A stretch of 43,606 bases of DNA from an uncultured Prevotellaceae bacterium (GTDB lineage Bacteria > Bacteroidota > Bacteroidia > Bacteroidales > Bacteroidaceae): contig CACZVX010000008.1 in NCBI GenBank assembly GCA_902784755.1, forward strand, positions 1 to 43,606, read 5' to 3'. The position numbers and the translations under genes were made by a program. The notes beneath the pieces were generated by a model. That model was not told the DNA's origin. It did no database searches and saw only the letters and a list, made by a program, of their open reading frames with translations. Positions 27,367 through 36,718 of this stretch are shown here, one piece after another; the stretch's first letter is position 1, and every line of letters begins with the position of its first letter.

Positions 27367-28725
27367 TTATTTCTGTTCCATCATCTTGTTAAACTCGTCA
27401 AGTGTGGCTTCCTTTGGATTGAGTTTCACCACGTTCTTCAGCACCTCTGTAAGTTTGCGGTCGATTGAACGGTCCACAAGATTGTCAACGTATTCCTTCT
27501 TCTTCAGCATATCGTTGGCATAGTTCTCCAAATACTCATCAGGAAGATTGTTCATGCCATACTGAGCAAACTGAGCGCGGGCAGCTTCCTTGGCAGCCTC
27601 CCTTATGTCAGCATCCTCCACCTTGATGTTATGGGCTGCAACAAGTTGCTCTTTGATAAGATGCCAAGTGAGTTCCTTAATGCTCATCTCATAGTTCTTC
27701 TCCACGAAGTCCTCTCCTTTATCCTTGTTGTTCTGCAGCATAATACGCTTCAGCAAGGCATCAGGGAAAGTCAGGTTGCCAACTTTCTTCTCACAATGGG
27801 CACGCAGGTCCTGAATAAACTTAAAGTCTGAATCCGTAACAAACTGTGCCTTGAGTCCCTCAGCGACCTTCTCACGGAATTCCTTCTCGTCCTTCACAGC
27901 GTCCTTACCAAACACCTGATCAAAAAGTTCCTGATTGACTTCAGCCTTCACATAACGACTGATTTCTGTAATCTGGAAAGAGAAGTCAGCTTCCATCTTT
28001 TCGGCCTCATCACGGCTAATTTTCAGCAAAGAACTGATTTCACCGAGGTTTTCGGGATAGGCCTTCTTGGGATTAAAGGTAATGATATCACCCAATTTAC
28101 AACCATCAAAAAGCTTTTTCTGGTCGTCCACCTTGATGTAGTTAGGCAGCATGATAGCACCTTCCACGGTAACACCGTCTTCCTTAGTGTTGCCCTCAGC
28201 ATCGAGTTCGCGAAGATCACCCTTCAGCATATCGTTGTCAGCATAAGCCTCCACCTTGTCGTAATGACCGGAACGGCTTGCATACATGTCCACCTGACGG
28301 TCAATTAATTCATCATCCACCTTGATGGTGTAATAGTCCACCTTGTCATGACCGGAGAGCTTGATCTCGAATTCAGGAGCCACGGCGATATCGAATACGA
28401 ATGTATAAGGAGCATCCTTTTCCACATCAACGGGCTGCTGCTTCTCAGAAGGCAGGGGCTCACCCAGCATCTGTATTTTGTTTTCCTGTACGTACTTATA
28501 GATTTCCTGGCCAACCAGCTTGTTAATTTCGTCAACCTTCACGCTGGTTCCTACCTGACGCTTAATCAGTCCCATAGGTACCTGGCCCGGACGGAAACCG
28601 GGAATGTTGGCTTTTTTACGATAGTTCTTCAGTGTCTTCTCGACATTCTCTTTGAAGTCTGCTTCCTCCACAGTGATGGTCATCAAACCATTCACTTTGT
28701 CGGGATTCTCGAATGTTACTTTCAT
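27367..28725 (-). CDS. tig: trigger factor
   Basis: 452 residues. A ribosome-associated chaperone that binds nascent chains at the exit tunnel. The N-terminal ribosome-binding domain carries the signature PGFRPGQVPMGLIKR (E. coli GFRxGKxP). The central PPIase-like region is reduced and lacks a clear FKBP active site, as usual in Bacteroidetes, and the C-terminal helical cradle is Lys/Glu-rich. It is first in the tig-clpP-clpX-recQ cluster; 148 bases and a terminator-like hairpin separate it from clpP. A TACCTTTG box (28776-28769) is the likely -7 element. Confidence 0.96.
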   Translation of the reverse strand: MKVTFENPDKVNGLMTITVEEADFKENVEKTLKNYRKKANIPGFRPGQVPMGLIKRQVGTSVKVDEINKLVGQEIYKYVQENKIQMLGEPLPSEKQQPVDVEKDAPYTFVFDIAVAPEFEIKLSGHDKVDYYTIKVDDELIDRQVDMYASRSGHYDKVEAYADNDMLKGDLRELDAEGNTKEDGVTVEGAIMLPNYIKVDDQKKLFDGCKLGDIITFNPKKAYPENLGEISSLLKISRDEAEKMEADFSFQITEISRYVKAEVNQELFDQVFGKDAVKDEKEFREKVAEGLKAQFVTDSDFKFIQDLRAHCEKKVGNLTFPDALLKRIMLQNNKDKGEDFVEKNYEMSIKELTWHLIKEQLVAAHNIKVEDADIREAAKEAARAQFAQYGMNNLPDEYLENYANDMLKKKEYVDNLVDRSIDRKLTEVLKNVVKLNPKEATLDEFNKMMEQK

Positions 28726-28768
28726 CTTGTTTTGTATCTAATTAATTGTTAATTTGCAAATTGGGTTG

Positions 28769-28776
28769 CAAAGGTA
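28769..28776 (-). promoter_or_regulatory. putative -7 box of tig
   Basis: TACCTTTG on the minus strand, 44 bases before the tig ATG. A TTTG is missing at the -33 distance, so the call is moderate. Confidence 0.45.
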
Positions 28777-28835
28777 GCAAGAATTTCCCTAAATGCATTA
28801 TATAATGTGGAAAAATTTGTTTTTTTAACCTTATC

Positions 28836-28870
28836 AAAAAGCCAACAGTACCCATTCTATGCGCTGTTGG
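28836..28870 (-). terminator. lptB terminator
   Basis: CCAACAG (28842-28848) pairs with CTGTTGG (28864-28870); the minus strand then reads GCTTTTTG. The 15-base loop is long but the stem and T tract are clear. Confidence 0.65.
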
Positions 28871-28889
28871 AACAGATTAAAACAGTGAA

Positions 28890-29705
28890 TTAAAGATTAT
28901 TCTCTTCTTCTTCCTTGCGACGCTTTTCTTCGTCTATTAACTGGAAGTCTTTCTGGCGAAGTTCGAAATCACGGCCTAAATACTTCTCTTTCACGATAGG
29001 ATTCGCAGCAAGTTCTTCTGGTGAACCCTTGAAAAGGATGCGACCTTCAAAAAGCAAGTAGGCACGGTCTGTAATAGAAAGGGTCTCGTGTACATTGTGG
29101 TCGGTAATCAAAATACCAATGTTGCGGTACTTCAGCTGCCACACGATATGCTGGATGTCCTCCACGGCAATGGGGTCCACACCCGCAAACGGCTCGTCAA
29201 GCATGATGAATTTAGGGTCGATAGCCAGACAACGGGCAATTTCCGTACGGCGGCGCTCACCACCAGAAAGACGGTCACCAAGGTTCTTGCGAACCTTTTC
29301 CAAACGGAGTTCCTTGATGAGAGACTCTAACTTCTGCAACTGATACTCGCGAGGACGTCCTGTCATCTCCAGAACCGCCATGATGTTATCCTCTACACTG
29401 AGTTTACGGAACACGGAAGCCTCCTGAGGCAGATAGCCCACACCGGCACGAGCACGCTTATATACAGGATATTTGGTTATCTCCTGATCATCCAGATAGA
29501 TATGTCCGGCATTGGGAATAATGAGGCCTGTGGTCATATAGAATGAGGTAGTCTTACCAGCGCCATTAGGACCCAGAAGTCCCACTATCTCGCCTTGACG
29601 CACATTAATTGACACGTCATTGACCACCGTACGTTTGCCATAACGCTTCACAAGTCCTTCGGTGCGAAGCATCATTGAGCCTTCCGTCTTCGTAAATTCT
29701 TCCAT
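28890..29705 (-). CDS. lptB: LPS export ABC transporter ATP-binding protein
   Basis: 271 residues. The cytosolic ATPase of the LptBFG complex that lifts LPS out of the inner membrane. Walker A is GPNGAGKTT, the signature [16 protein letters not shown], Walker [16 protein letters not shown], and the switch His is in [20 protein letters not shown]; the combination of these segments is typical of LptB. A Lys/Glu tail ([10 protein letters not shown]) extends the C-terminus. It is divergent from mlaE, and lptF/lptG are not nearby. Met11 or Met12 is an alternative start giving a shorter protein. Confidence 0.95.
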   Translation of the reverse strand: MEEFTKTEGSMMLRTEGLVKRYGKRTVVNDVSINVRQGEIVGLLGPNGAGKTTSFYMTTGLIIPNAGHIYLDDQEITKYPVYKRARAGVGYLPQEASVFRKLSVEDNIMAVLEMTGRPREYQLQKLESLIKELRLEKVRKNLGDRLSGGERRRTEIARCLAIDPKFIMLDEPFAGVDPIAVEDIQHIVWQLKYRNIGILITDHNVHETLSITDRAYLLFEGRILFKGSPEELAANPIVKEKYLGRDFELRQKDFQLIDEEKRRKEEEENNL

Positions 29706-29723
29706 TACTACTCAATTTGGCTG

Positions 29724-29755
29724 CAAAATTAATAAATAATTGCGAATTCAAGAAA
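29724..29755 (-). promoter_or_regulatory. putative promoter of lptB
   Basis: TAATTTTG (29731-29724) fits TAnnTTTG; 20 bases upstream the minus strand reads TTTC (29755-29752), one change from TTTG. The start would lie about 10 bases before the ATG. Confidence 0.45.
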
Positions 29756-29772
29756 TAAATATGAATTATCAA

Positions 29773-29803
29773 TTTAGAATTATGAATTATTTTATTACTT
29801 TTG
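29773..29803 (+). promoter_or_regulatory. putative promoter of mlaE-mlaF
   Basis: TACTTTTG (29796-29803) with TTTA at 29773-29776, 19 bases upstream. The intergenic region also holds a 10-bp direct repeat TATGAATTAT (29760-29769 and 29781-29790), 21 bases apart. Confidence 0.5.
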
Positions 29804-29828
29804 CATCGGAATTTCATAACGCTGATAT

Positions 29829-30575
29829 ATGCTCATCTATAAATACCTCACTGCGCTAGGCCGCTATCTCATCTTGATGGGGCGCACTTTCTCTAAGCCC
29901 GAACGGCTACGCATGTTCTGGAAACAATATGTGAAGGAGATGTCTCAGCTAGGTGTCGACTCCATCGGCATTGTCCTACTTATCTCATTCTTTATCGGCG
30001 CTGTTATCTGTATCCAGATGAAGCTTAACATCCAGAGTCCGTGGATGCCACGCTGGGTATCCGGCTATACGACGCGCGAAATCATGCTGCTGGAATTCTC
30101 CAGCTCTATCATGTGTCTGATACTCGCAGGTAAGGTAGGGTCTAACATTGCCTCAGAATTAGGTACCATGCGGGTTACCCAGCAGATTGACGCACTTGAG
30201 ATTATGGGCGTTAATTCAGCCTCCTACCTCATTCTGCCTAAAATTATGGGACTGATTACGATGATGCCTTTCCTGGTCATCTTCTCTTCTGCTATGGGTA
30301 TTATGGGTGCATATGCCACAGCTTATATCGGTCATATCATCAGTCCTGAAGACCTCACTCTTGGTTTTCAGCATTCTTTTGAGCCTTGGTTTATCATGAT
30401 GAGTATCATCAAGAGTCTGTTTTTTGCCTTTATCATCGCCAGTGTATCTTCCTATTTCGGCTATACCGTGGAAGGCGGATCCATAGAAGTGGGTAAGGCA
30501 TCTACGACAGCCGTAGTAAACAGCAGTGTTTTGATTCTCTGCAGTGACGTATTTTTAACACAACTGCTGTCATGA
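29829..30575 (+). CDS. mlaE: MlaE-type ABC transporter permease
   Basis: 248 residues. The integral permease of the Mla phospholipid transporter, which maintains outer-membrane lipid asymmetry. About five to six hydrophobic helices are visible (for example SIGIVLLISFFIGAVICIQM, SIMCLILAGKVGSNIASELG, GLITMMPFLVIFSSAMGI, SLFFAFIIASVSSYFG). The family motif GxxxxxELGTMRVTQQIDALEIMG is present. Its last bases overlap the mlaF start by four (ATGA). No MlaD/MCE gene follows, so the substrate-binding partner must be elsewhere. Confidence 0.94.
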   Translation: MLIYKYLTALGRYLILMGRTFSKPERLRMFWKQYVKEMSQLGVDSIGIVLLISFFIGAVICIQMKLNIQSPWMPRWVSGYTTREIMLLEFSSSIMCLILAGKVGSNIASELGTMRVTQQIDALEIMGVNSASYLILPKIMGLITMMPFLVIFSSAMGIMGAYATAYIGHIISPEDLTLGFQHSFEPWFIMMSIIKSLFFAFIIASVSSYFGYTVEGGSIEVGKASTTAVVNSSVLILCSDVFLTQLLS

Positions 30576-31348
30576 TAGAAGTTAAGCATCTCCATAAGAG
30601 TTTTGAGGACAAAGAAGTCTTGCATGACATCAATGCCCAATTTGATAACGGTAAGACCAATCTCATTATTGGCCAAAGCGGTAGCGGAAAGACCGTGCTG
30701 ATGAAGAATATCGTGGGACTACTCGAACCGACGAATGGTGAAATACTCTACGACGGGCGTGATTTCGTAGCCATGACAAAGCGTGAAAAGGTGATGCTTC
30801 GCCGTGAGATGGGCATGATTTTCCAGAGTGCCGCACTCTTCGATTCCATGTCTGTTCTGGAGAATGTGATGTTCCCATTGGATATGTTCTCATCCATGAA
30901 CTATCGTGAACGGGTTAAGCGCTCCCAGGAATGCCTGGACCGTGTGAATCTTTTGGATGCCCAACAGAAATTTCCCGGAGAACTCTCTGGCGGTATGCAG
31001 AAGCGAGTAGCCATTGCCCGTGCCATTTCCCTGAATCCCAAGTATTTGTTCTGCGACGAACCAAACAGCGGCCTTGACCCCAAGACCTCTCTGGTCATCG
31101 ACGATCTGCTTCACTCCATCACGCAAGAGTACAACACCACGACCATCATCAACACCCACGACATGAATTCCGTGATGGGAATCGGTGAGAACATTATCTT
31201 TATTTATAAAGGAACGGCAGCATGGACGGGTGACAAAAGCCAGATCATGACTTCCACCAACAAGAAACTCAATGACTTCATCTTTGCCTCCGATCTGTTC
31301 AAGAAGATCAAGGAAGAAGAGATGAAAGAGAAAGAGAAAGGGGTATAA
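30572..31348 (+). CDS. mlaF: MlaF-type ABC transporter ATP-binding protein
   Basis: 258 residues. The ATPase partner of MlaE. Walker A is GQSGSGKTVLMKN, Q-loop MIFQSAALFDSMSV, signature ELSGGMQKRVAIARAI, Walker B YLFCDEPNSGLDPKT and switch His in TIINTHDMNSVMGI; PNSGLDP is typical of Mla-type transporters. It ends in a Lys/Glu tail (KIKEEEMKEKEKG). Its start overlaps the mlaE stop, and a perfect 13-bp hairpin follows its end. Confidence 0.95.
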   Translation: MIEVKHLHKSFEDKEVLHDINAQFDNGKTNLIIGQSGSGKTVLMKNIVGLLEPTNGEILYDGRDFVAMTKREKVMLRREMGMIFQSAALFDSMSVLENVMFPLDMFSSMNYRERVKRSQECLDRVNLLDAQQKFPGELSGGMQKRVAIARAISLNPKYLFCDEPNSGLDPKTSLVIDDLLHSITQEYNTTTIINTHDMNSVMGIGENIIFIYKGTAAWTGDKSQIMTSTNKKLNDFIFASDLFKKIKEEEMKEKEKGV

Positions 31349-31353
31349 TTATC

Positions 31354-31384
31354 TTAAAGTCCTTAAGGCCTTTAAGGACTTTAA
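31354..31384. terminator. convergent hairpin after mlaF
   Basis: A perfect 13-bp stem (TTAAAGTCCTTAA 31354-31366, complement 31372-31384) closes on GGCCT. It lacks a T tract on either side, so termination efficiency is uncertain; it sits between the convergent mlaF and the gene at 31390. Confidence 0.55.
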
Positions 31385-31389
31385 AACCA

Positions 31390-31776
31390 CTATTTCATCA
31401 GCCATTTGCCGCCACGCTTCACCATCGGGACGACTATTTCCTCCACAGTACTGTCTCCATAGCAAAGCATCAGAAAAGCCTGAGCCGTTGATTGCAGAGA
31501 ATCATTCACGCAGTTCAGCACATCCACTTTCTTAATACCCCGATGCTCCGTCTGCTGCTGGTCCATGTACATATTGGCATTGGCAACCAGCTGTTCACGA
31601 TAACTTTCCGGGATGCTGTCTGCTATTTCCATATGCGCGACAAAGGCATCAGAATTGCCTTCCAAAAGCAAATTGTAATAATCTCTTGCAGCATTGGCAG
31701 CAGCAAAATCTGGCTTTTTCTTGCCTCCACAGGAAACGACCAGCAGAACGGATATGATAAACAGTAATTTCTTCAT
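31390..31776 (-). CDS. small NTF2-like lipoprotein of unknown function
   Basis: 128 residues. The signal peptide ends at LLVVSC, with the Cys followed by GGKKKPD. The mature protein has a helix with AARDYYNLLLEGNSDAFV, then DSTVEEIVVPMVKRGGKWLMK, like the DUF4878/SnoaL-type NTF2 fold; this is inferred from pattern. It lies after der with a terminator-like hairpin between them. The architecture resembles the lipoprotein at 1084. Confidence 0.75.
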   Translation of the reverse strand: MKKLLFIISVLLVVSCGGKKKPDFAAANAARDYYNLLLEGNSDAFVAHMEIADSIPESYREQLVANANMYMDQQQTEHRGIKKVDVLNCVNDSLQSTAQAFLMLCYGDSTVEEIVVPMVKRGGKWLMK

Positions 31777-31784
31777 ACGTATGC

Positions 31785-31814
31785 AAAAGCCCTCCCTAAG
31801 CAGGGAGGGTTTTT
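31785..31814. terminator. hairpin terminator between der and the small lipoprotein
   Basis: CCCTCCCT (31790-31797) pairs with AGGGAGGG (31802-31809) around AAGC. A flanking A run (31785-31788) and T run (31810-31814) make it usable on both strands. On the minus strand it would end der transcription. Confidence 0.7.
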
Positions 31815-31823
31815 ATAGGGCTT

Positions 31824-33137
31824 CTATTTTTGTCTGATAAACAAGTTGATAGGCGAACCTGTCAGTGTCCAATTTTCGCGAATTTTATTCTCAAGGAAGC
31901 GCTTATAAGGCTCTTTGATATACTGCGGCAGGTTGGCATAGAAGACGAAAGTTGGTATCTGGGTGTCAGGAACCTGTGAGATATATTTAATCTTGATATA
32001 TTTTCCCTTAATACTTGGCGGAGGTGTAGCCTCAATAATGGGAAGCAACACTTCGTTGAGCTTGGATGTACCAATCTTTACCTTACGGTTGAGATAGACT
32101 TGCTTGGCTGTCTCGAGCACACGGAAAATACGCTGTTTTGTAAGAGCGGAAGCAAAGATGACCGGGAAATCCTTGAAAGGTGCGAGATGTTCGCGAATGG
32201 TATCCTCGAAATAGGTAATTGCTTTCTGACTCTTGTCTTCCACCAAATCCCACTTGTTAACAACAACCACCAAAGACTTCTGGTTCTTCTGAATCAACTG
32301 GAAGATATTCATATCTTGAGCTTCAATACCCCGAGTGGCATCAAGCATAAGGATACATACGTCCGAATTCTCAATGGCACGGATAGAGCGCATCACGGAA
32401 TAGAACTCCAAGTCTTCATTCACTTTGTTTTTACGACGAATACCGGCTGTATCGACAAGATAGAAATCAAAGCCGAATTTGTCGAAGCGGGTATAGATGG
32501 AGTCACGCGTGGTTCCTGCTATTTCGGTCACAATGTGACGGTCCTCACCAATAAAGGCATTGATAATCGAACTCTTTCCCGCATTCGGACGTCCAACAAC
32601 AGCAAAGCGGGGAATGCCTTCTTCCAGAGAACTACCACTGCCTTCGGGCAATTTCTGTAAAACGAGGTCCAACAAATCACCAGTTCCGGAACCCGTAGCT
32701 GCACTGACACAGACAGGATCACCGAGACCAAGCTTATAGAATTCGCCTGACACATACAGGTCCTCATTATTATCTACCTTGTTTACAACCAAGATAACAG
32801 GCAATTTGGTGCGGCGCAGAATCTTCGCCACATCACTGTCCCAGTCGGTCAATCCGTTCTGACCGTCCACCAAGAACAGTAAGAGGTCGGCCTCTTCGGT
32901 GGCCACCATCACCTGCTTACGAATTTCCTCCTCAAATATATCGTCGGAGTTAACTACCCATCCACCAGTATCCACCACGGAGAACTCGCGCCCGTTCCAG
33001 TCACAATGTCCATACTGGCGGTCACGCGTCGTTCCGGCCTCGTCTGAAACGATAGCCTGACGGGTTTTGGTCAGACGGTTGAAAAGTGTGGACTTTCCCA
33101 CATTGGGACGTCCCACAATGGCTACTAAGCTTCCCAT
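31824..33137 (-). CDS. der: ribosome-associated GTPase Der (EngA)
   Basis: 437 residues, the normal length. It acts in 50S subunit assembly. It has two tandem GTPase domains: [14 protein letters not shown] / DTGGW / VNKVDN, then [14 protein letters not shown] / DTAGIRRK / [11 protein letters not shown]-terminal KH-like domain follows. It lies 21 bases after an outer-membrane OmpA-like gene, which is probably in the same transcript. Confidence 0.97.
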   Translation of the reverse strand: MGSLVAIVGRPNVGKSTLFNRLTKTRQAIVSDEAGTTRDRQYGHCDWNGREFSVVDTGGWVVNSDDIFEEEIRKQVMVATEEADLLLFLVDGQNGLTDWDSDVAKILRRTKLPVILVVNKVDNNEDLYVSGEFYKLGLGDPVCVSAATGSGTGDLLDLVLQKLPEGSGSSLEEGIPRFAVVGRPNAGKSSIINAFIGEDRHIVTEIAGTTRDSIYTRFDKFGFDFYLVDTAGIRRKNKVNEDLEFYSVMRSIRAIENSDVCILMLDATRGIEAQDMNIFQLIQKNQKSLVVVVNKWDLVEDKSQKAITYFEDTIREHLAPFKDFPVIFASALTKQRIFRVLETAKQVYLNRKVKIGTSKLNEVLLPIIEATPPPSIKGKYIKIKYISQVPDTQIPTFVFYANLPQYIKEPYKRFLENKIRENWTLTGSPINLFIRQK

Positions 33138-33158
33138 AATTTGTTATTTTGATAAACT

Positions 33159-34325
33159 CTACCTGACACGGATAGCTCCTCCCACATGCCAGATATGCTG
33201 GGATGGATAGGGAGAAATGCCACCGTTGGTAGATATATTAACCTGGCTGGCAGGAACTTGCAACTTTTCTTGCAGGAACTTTTCAAGTCTTGCCTTACGC
33301 ATAGCCAAATGCAACTTACTGGAAATTTCATCATGCCGCTTGTCTGCATAGAGTACAATCTCCGCACGGGCATTAGGCCGGCTCTTCAGCGTTTTGGCCA
33401 GATTCTTCAGTTTCACCTGCTGCGATTCTGTTATATAGGCATCATCCTGCGGGAAGAGAAGGAGGCTGTCGTTCTCAGCCACGCCCACGATATTGTACTT
33501 TGCATGCAACTCGTTCAGGCGGTGGTTCATCTCTTCATAATAATAGTTATAATTGTTGTTGTAGTATTCAAACTTGGTGTCATATTTCTTCTGTGGCAAT
33601 TTGATGATTACACCAAGGGCAATCTGAGAATAGAAAGCCTGATGAGTGAACCATGAAGACTGGCCGTTGAAGAATTTATTCGTACCATTTATAGAATAAC
33701 GGAACTGTATGCTCGTCATATCGTCAATCCGCCAATGGCTCTCAAGTCCCGCACGCCATCCTACGTAGAAATAGCTGCGAGTGTATATATTATAGTCATG
33801 CAGATCCTGCAACTTTTTGGTAAAGCCAAAGGTGTAGTCAGCGCCTCCTCCTCCAAAAAGCCAAAGCTGTACCAAGGAATGGGGACGATACCCGCCAAAG
33901 AGTGAGGTGAGATTAACCATAGCGTCAACCACTCCGCTGGCCATATTGAAAGTGTACTTGCTATAGCCTGCATACTGGCTTTTAATTTCATAAGGTGTAG
34001 AACTAACCTGGTGGGTATATTCCAGACTGACTCTACCTGCCAGCCATTTATTAAAGTTCTTTCCAAACTCCACACCTACACCAGGACCAAGCATCGTAAA
34101 GAAGTTCTGCTCCCTCACGTATTCCGACATGTTATAGGAAGCGCTGGCATGAACACCTACGAAATAGTTGTTCTCCAGATAACGGTCCCTATTGAGGGGC
34201 TCATTGAGGCGCAGCGTATCCTCAGCTGTCTGTGACTTGGCTATGGAAGCCACAGATAAAAACACCAGGAGGCAACAAAGACGGCAGATGTTGCCCATTT
34301 GCTTATATGGAAATTCTCGCATCAT
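33159..34325 (-). CDS. outer-membrane protein with OmpA-like C-terminal domain
   Basis: 388 residues. The signal peptide ends at ASIAKSQ after MGNICRLCCLLVFLSV. The beta-barrel section (about 50-235) has alternating aromatic strands (for example ESHWRIDDMTSIQFRYSING). A short, unusual Asn/Tyr-rich segment (YYNNNYNYYYEEMNHRL) follows, then a C-terminal OmpA-like fold (about 285-388; QVKLKNLAKTLKSRPNARAEIVLYADKR). The peptidoglycan motif is less standard than in the gene at 12638. It may be a DUF3575-like or OmpA-like outer-membrane protein of unknown substrate. The start is uncertain: ATG codons occur at 34325, 34322 and 34298. Confidence 0.82.
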   Translation of the reverse strand: MMREFPYKQMGNICRLCCLLVFLSVASIAKSQTAEDTLRLNEPLNRDRYLENNYFVGVHASASYNMSEYVREQNFFTMLGPGVGVEFGKNFNKWLAGRVSLEYTHQVSSTPYEIKSQYAGYSKYTFNMASGVVDAMVNLTSLFGGYRPHSLVQLWLFGGGGADYTFGFTKKLQDLHDYNIYTRSYFYVGWRAGLESHWRIDDMTSIQFRYSINGTNKFFNGQSSWFTHQAFYSQIALGVIIKLPQKKYDTKFEYYNNNYNYYYEEMNHRLNELHAKYNIVGVAENDSLLLFPQDDAYITESQQVKLKNLAKTLKSRPNARAEIVLYADKRHDEISSKLHLAMRKARLEKFLQEKLQVPASQVNISTNGGISPYPSQHIWHVGGAIRVR

Positions 34326-34613
34326 TACAGATGTATTAATTGATTCAAATACAAAAGTATAAAAAGTTTCCCTTAATCAGTTATTTCGTGTGCAAAATTA
34401 CACATTTTTTTTCACATTCGTTCAATGTTCGCCGATTTTTTACCTTTTCAGCCACCGACACGAAAAAACAAGAAAGACTGTTTTGCCGGAAATGACGGCC
34501 AAAGCAACGGCCAAAACTCGAAATGAATATTTTTTTCAATAAAAATTAAGGGCAAATGATGAACTATTAGAAGATATTTATTAATTTTGCGGTGATTATC
34601 TAAAATTTATGAA
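34326..34613. other. divergent non-coding region
   Basis: AT-rich, without a plausible gene. It contains -7-like boxes at 34359-34352 (minus, TACTTTTG) and 34582-34589 (plus, TAATTTTG), and a tandem ACGGCCAAA pair (34495-34503 and 34507-34515, 12-base period). Confidence 0.5.
34582..34589 (+). promoter_or_regulatory. putative -7 box of the membrane protein gene
   Basis: TAATTTTG lies 25 bases before the ATG at 34614. No TTTG occurs at the -33 distance. Confidence 0.35.
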
Positions 34614-35777
34614 ATGAAATCACATATGAGAAAGTGGTGGAAAAGCACCCCCTCGGGACTTACCTGTCTGATTATCGTTGTTGCTATGTTCTGTTATATG
34701 GGATCCATTATGGGAACTTCCCATATGTTTAACACCATCATGAACACCGCACATGATCTGTTGCTTAATACCGTGTTCTACCTGATGGCCATCTGCGTAC
34801 TCACCGGAGCTATAGGCAAAATCTTTGTGGAATTTGGAGTCGTGGATTTACTGGAGAAACTGTTACGCCCGCTTATGCGGCCGCTTTTCAACCTGCCAGG
34901 GGTAGCGGCTCTGGGGGCCGTCATGACCTTCTTGTCGGATAATCCTGCCATCATCACACTTTCGCGTGACGCGCACTTCAGCAGTTTCTTCAAAAAGTAC
35001 CAGTTCATCTCGCTCACCAACTTCGGAACGGCGTTTGGCATGGGGCTTATCGTGATTATCTTCATGATAGGACAGGGATTCACCATAGAACCTTTTATCG
35101 GACTGGCGGGTGCTTTCGTGGGAAGCATTATCTCGACACGTCTCATGCAGTATTTCATCCTGAAGAAATATCCTCATTACGCTGAGGAAGACGCCACCAC
35201 AGGACCAGAAGAGAAGCAACAGGACACGCTGGTGAAACCTGTGGAACACGCACAGTCAAAATCGCTTTTCGTCAGAATACTCAATTCCCTGCTCGACGGT
35301 GGACGTTCGGGTGTGGACATTGGTGTTGCCATCATACCGGGTGTACTTATCATCTCTACATTCGTGATGATTCTTACATTCGGGCCAAGTACCGACGGAA
35401 CCTACACAGGAGCTGCCTACGAGGGAACGCAGACGCTGCCATGGCTAGCAAGCAAATTGGACTTTGTTTTTGAAGCACTCTTTGGCTTCACCGATTCCCA
35501 TCAGGTGGTATTCCCGATTACCGCACTCGGCGCCGTAGGCGCTGCATTAGGACTCGTTCCGAGCTTTCTTCAACAAGGATGGCTCGACGGAAATGCCATT
35601 GCTGTCTGCACGGCTATCGGAATGTGCTGGAGTGGTTTTCTCAGCACACACACGGCCATGCTCGATTCCTTAGGCTACCGTCAACTTACCTCAAAGGCTA
35701 TCATCTCGCATACCATCGGAGGCCTTTGTGCAGCCATCTTCGCCCATTGGTGCTACGTGCTCTACATGCTGCTGTAG
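34614..35777 (+). CDS. nucleoside-recognition (Gate) domain membrane protein
   Basis: 387 residues with about eight to nine transmembrane segments (for example GLTCLIIVVAMFCYMGSI, FGMGLIVIIFMIG, IDIGVAIIPG-like and GALGLVPSFL stretches). The segment LSDNPAIITLSRD and the symmetrical Gate-type helices resemble SpmA/YjiH-like and CD0519/CD1768-type proteins. The substrate is unknown; members are thought to transport nucleosides or related small molecules. It is the only plus-strand gene in this part and ends 14 bases before era (convergent). Met5 (MRKWWK) is an alternative start. Confidence 0.85.
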   Translation: MKSHMRKWWKSTPSGLTCLIIVVAMFCYMGSIMGTSHMFNTIMNTAHDLLLNTVFYLMAICVLTGAIGKIFVEFGVVDLLEKLLRPLMRPLFNLPGVAALGAVMTFLSDNPAIITLSRDAHFSSFFKKYQFISLTNFGTAFGMGLIVIIFMIGQGFTIEPFIGLAGAFVGSIISTRLMQYFILKKYPHYAEEDATTGPEEKQQDTLVKPVEHAQSKSLFVRILNSLLDGGRSGVDIGVAIIPGVLIISTFVMILTFGPSTDGTYTGAAYEGTQTLPWLASKLDFVFEALFGFTDSHQVVFPITALGAVGAALGLVPSFLQQGWLDGNAIAVCTAIGMCWSGFLSTHTAMLDSLGYRQLTSKAIISHTIGGLCAAIFAHWCYVLYMLL

Positions 35778-35791
35778 CACCTTAAAAAGAA

Positions 35792-36715
35792 TTATTCGGG
35801 ATTATAACCAAAGTTATTGAGTTCTTTCTGGGAAGAACGCCAGTCCTTGTCAACCTTTACATAGGTTTCCAGATAGATGCTCTTACCAAAGAACCGTTCA
35901 AGGGACTTACGGCTCTCAGCACCCACTTTCTTCAAAGCCACGCCTTGATGGCCAATAATGATACCCTTCTGGCTGTCACGCTCCACATAGATGATAGCAC
36001 GGATATGGATGCTTTTAGCAGTTTCCTTAAAACTCTCCACCACTACTTCTACGCTGTAGGGCACCTCTTTGTCATAATAGAGCAGGATTTTCTCGCGGAT
36101 AATCTCGGAAACAAAGAAACGGGCCGGTTTGTCGGTGAGCTGTTCCTTGTCAAAATAGGCGGGACTCTCTGGTAACAACTCCTTAATACGCTTCAATAGT
36201 ATATCCACACCAAACTTGTTCTTTGCTGAGATGGGAAGGATTTCTGCATTGGGCAGCAGGCCGTGCCAACGCTCAACGATAGCAGAAAGAGCCGAATTAG
36301 GATTTCTCTGTCCTCTCACCTCTTTCCTCTCTCCACTTTCCGCAAGAGAGTCAATCTTGTTAATCAGCAGAATCACAGGAATCTGCATCTTCTGAACTTT
36401 CTCCAGAAAATCCATGTTCTTTTCCGGATTCTCCACCACGTCAGTCACATAAAGCAATACATCAGCGTCAGCCAATGCACTCTCAGAGAAAGCCAGCATC
36501 GACTCCTGCAGTTTGTAATTGGGCTTTAGCACACCGGGAGTATCGGAGAACACAATTTGCATGTCATCCGTGTTCACGATACCCATAATACGATGGCGCG
36601 TGGTCTGCGCCTTAAAGGTAGCAATCGAAATACGCTCACCAACCAACTGGTTCATGAGCGTACTTTTACCAACGTTGGGATTACCAACGATATTTACGAA
36701 TCCTGCTTTATGCAT
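35792..36715 (-). CDS. era: GTPase Era
   Basis: 307 residues. It acts in 30S subunit maturation and binds the 3' end of 16S rRNA. G1 is [15 protein letters not shown]2 in KAQTTRHRI, G3 DTPGV and G4 NKID. The C-terminal KH domain shows GIIIGHQGVALKKVG near residues 250-265, the nucleic-acid loop. It follows fabH by three bases and closes the yceD-rpmF-fabH-era cluster. Der is 2.7 kb away and separate. Confidence 0.97.
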   Translation of the reverse strand: MHKAGFVNIVGNPNVGKSTLMNQLVGERISIATFKAQTTRHRIMGIVNTDDMQIVFSDTPGVLKPNYKLQESMLAFSESALADADVLLYVTDVVENPEKNMDFLEKVQKMQIPVILLINKIDSLAESGERKEVRGQRNPNSALSAIVERWHGLLPNAEILPISAKNKFGVDILLKRIKELLPESPAYFDKEQLTDKPARFFVSEIIREKILLYYDKEVPYSVEVVVESFKETAKSIHIRAIIYVERDSQKGIIIGHQGVALKKVGAESRKSLERFFGKSIYLETYVKVDKDWRSSQKELNNFGYNPE

Positions 36716-36718
36716 TGT

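Noticed and set aside
34495-34515. ACGGCCAAA tandem pair as an operator
   Set aside because: Only two short copies at a 12-base period, not aligned with either possible promoter; chance is likely.
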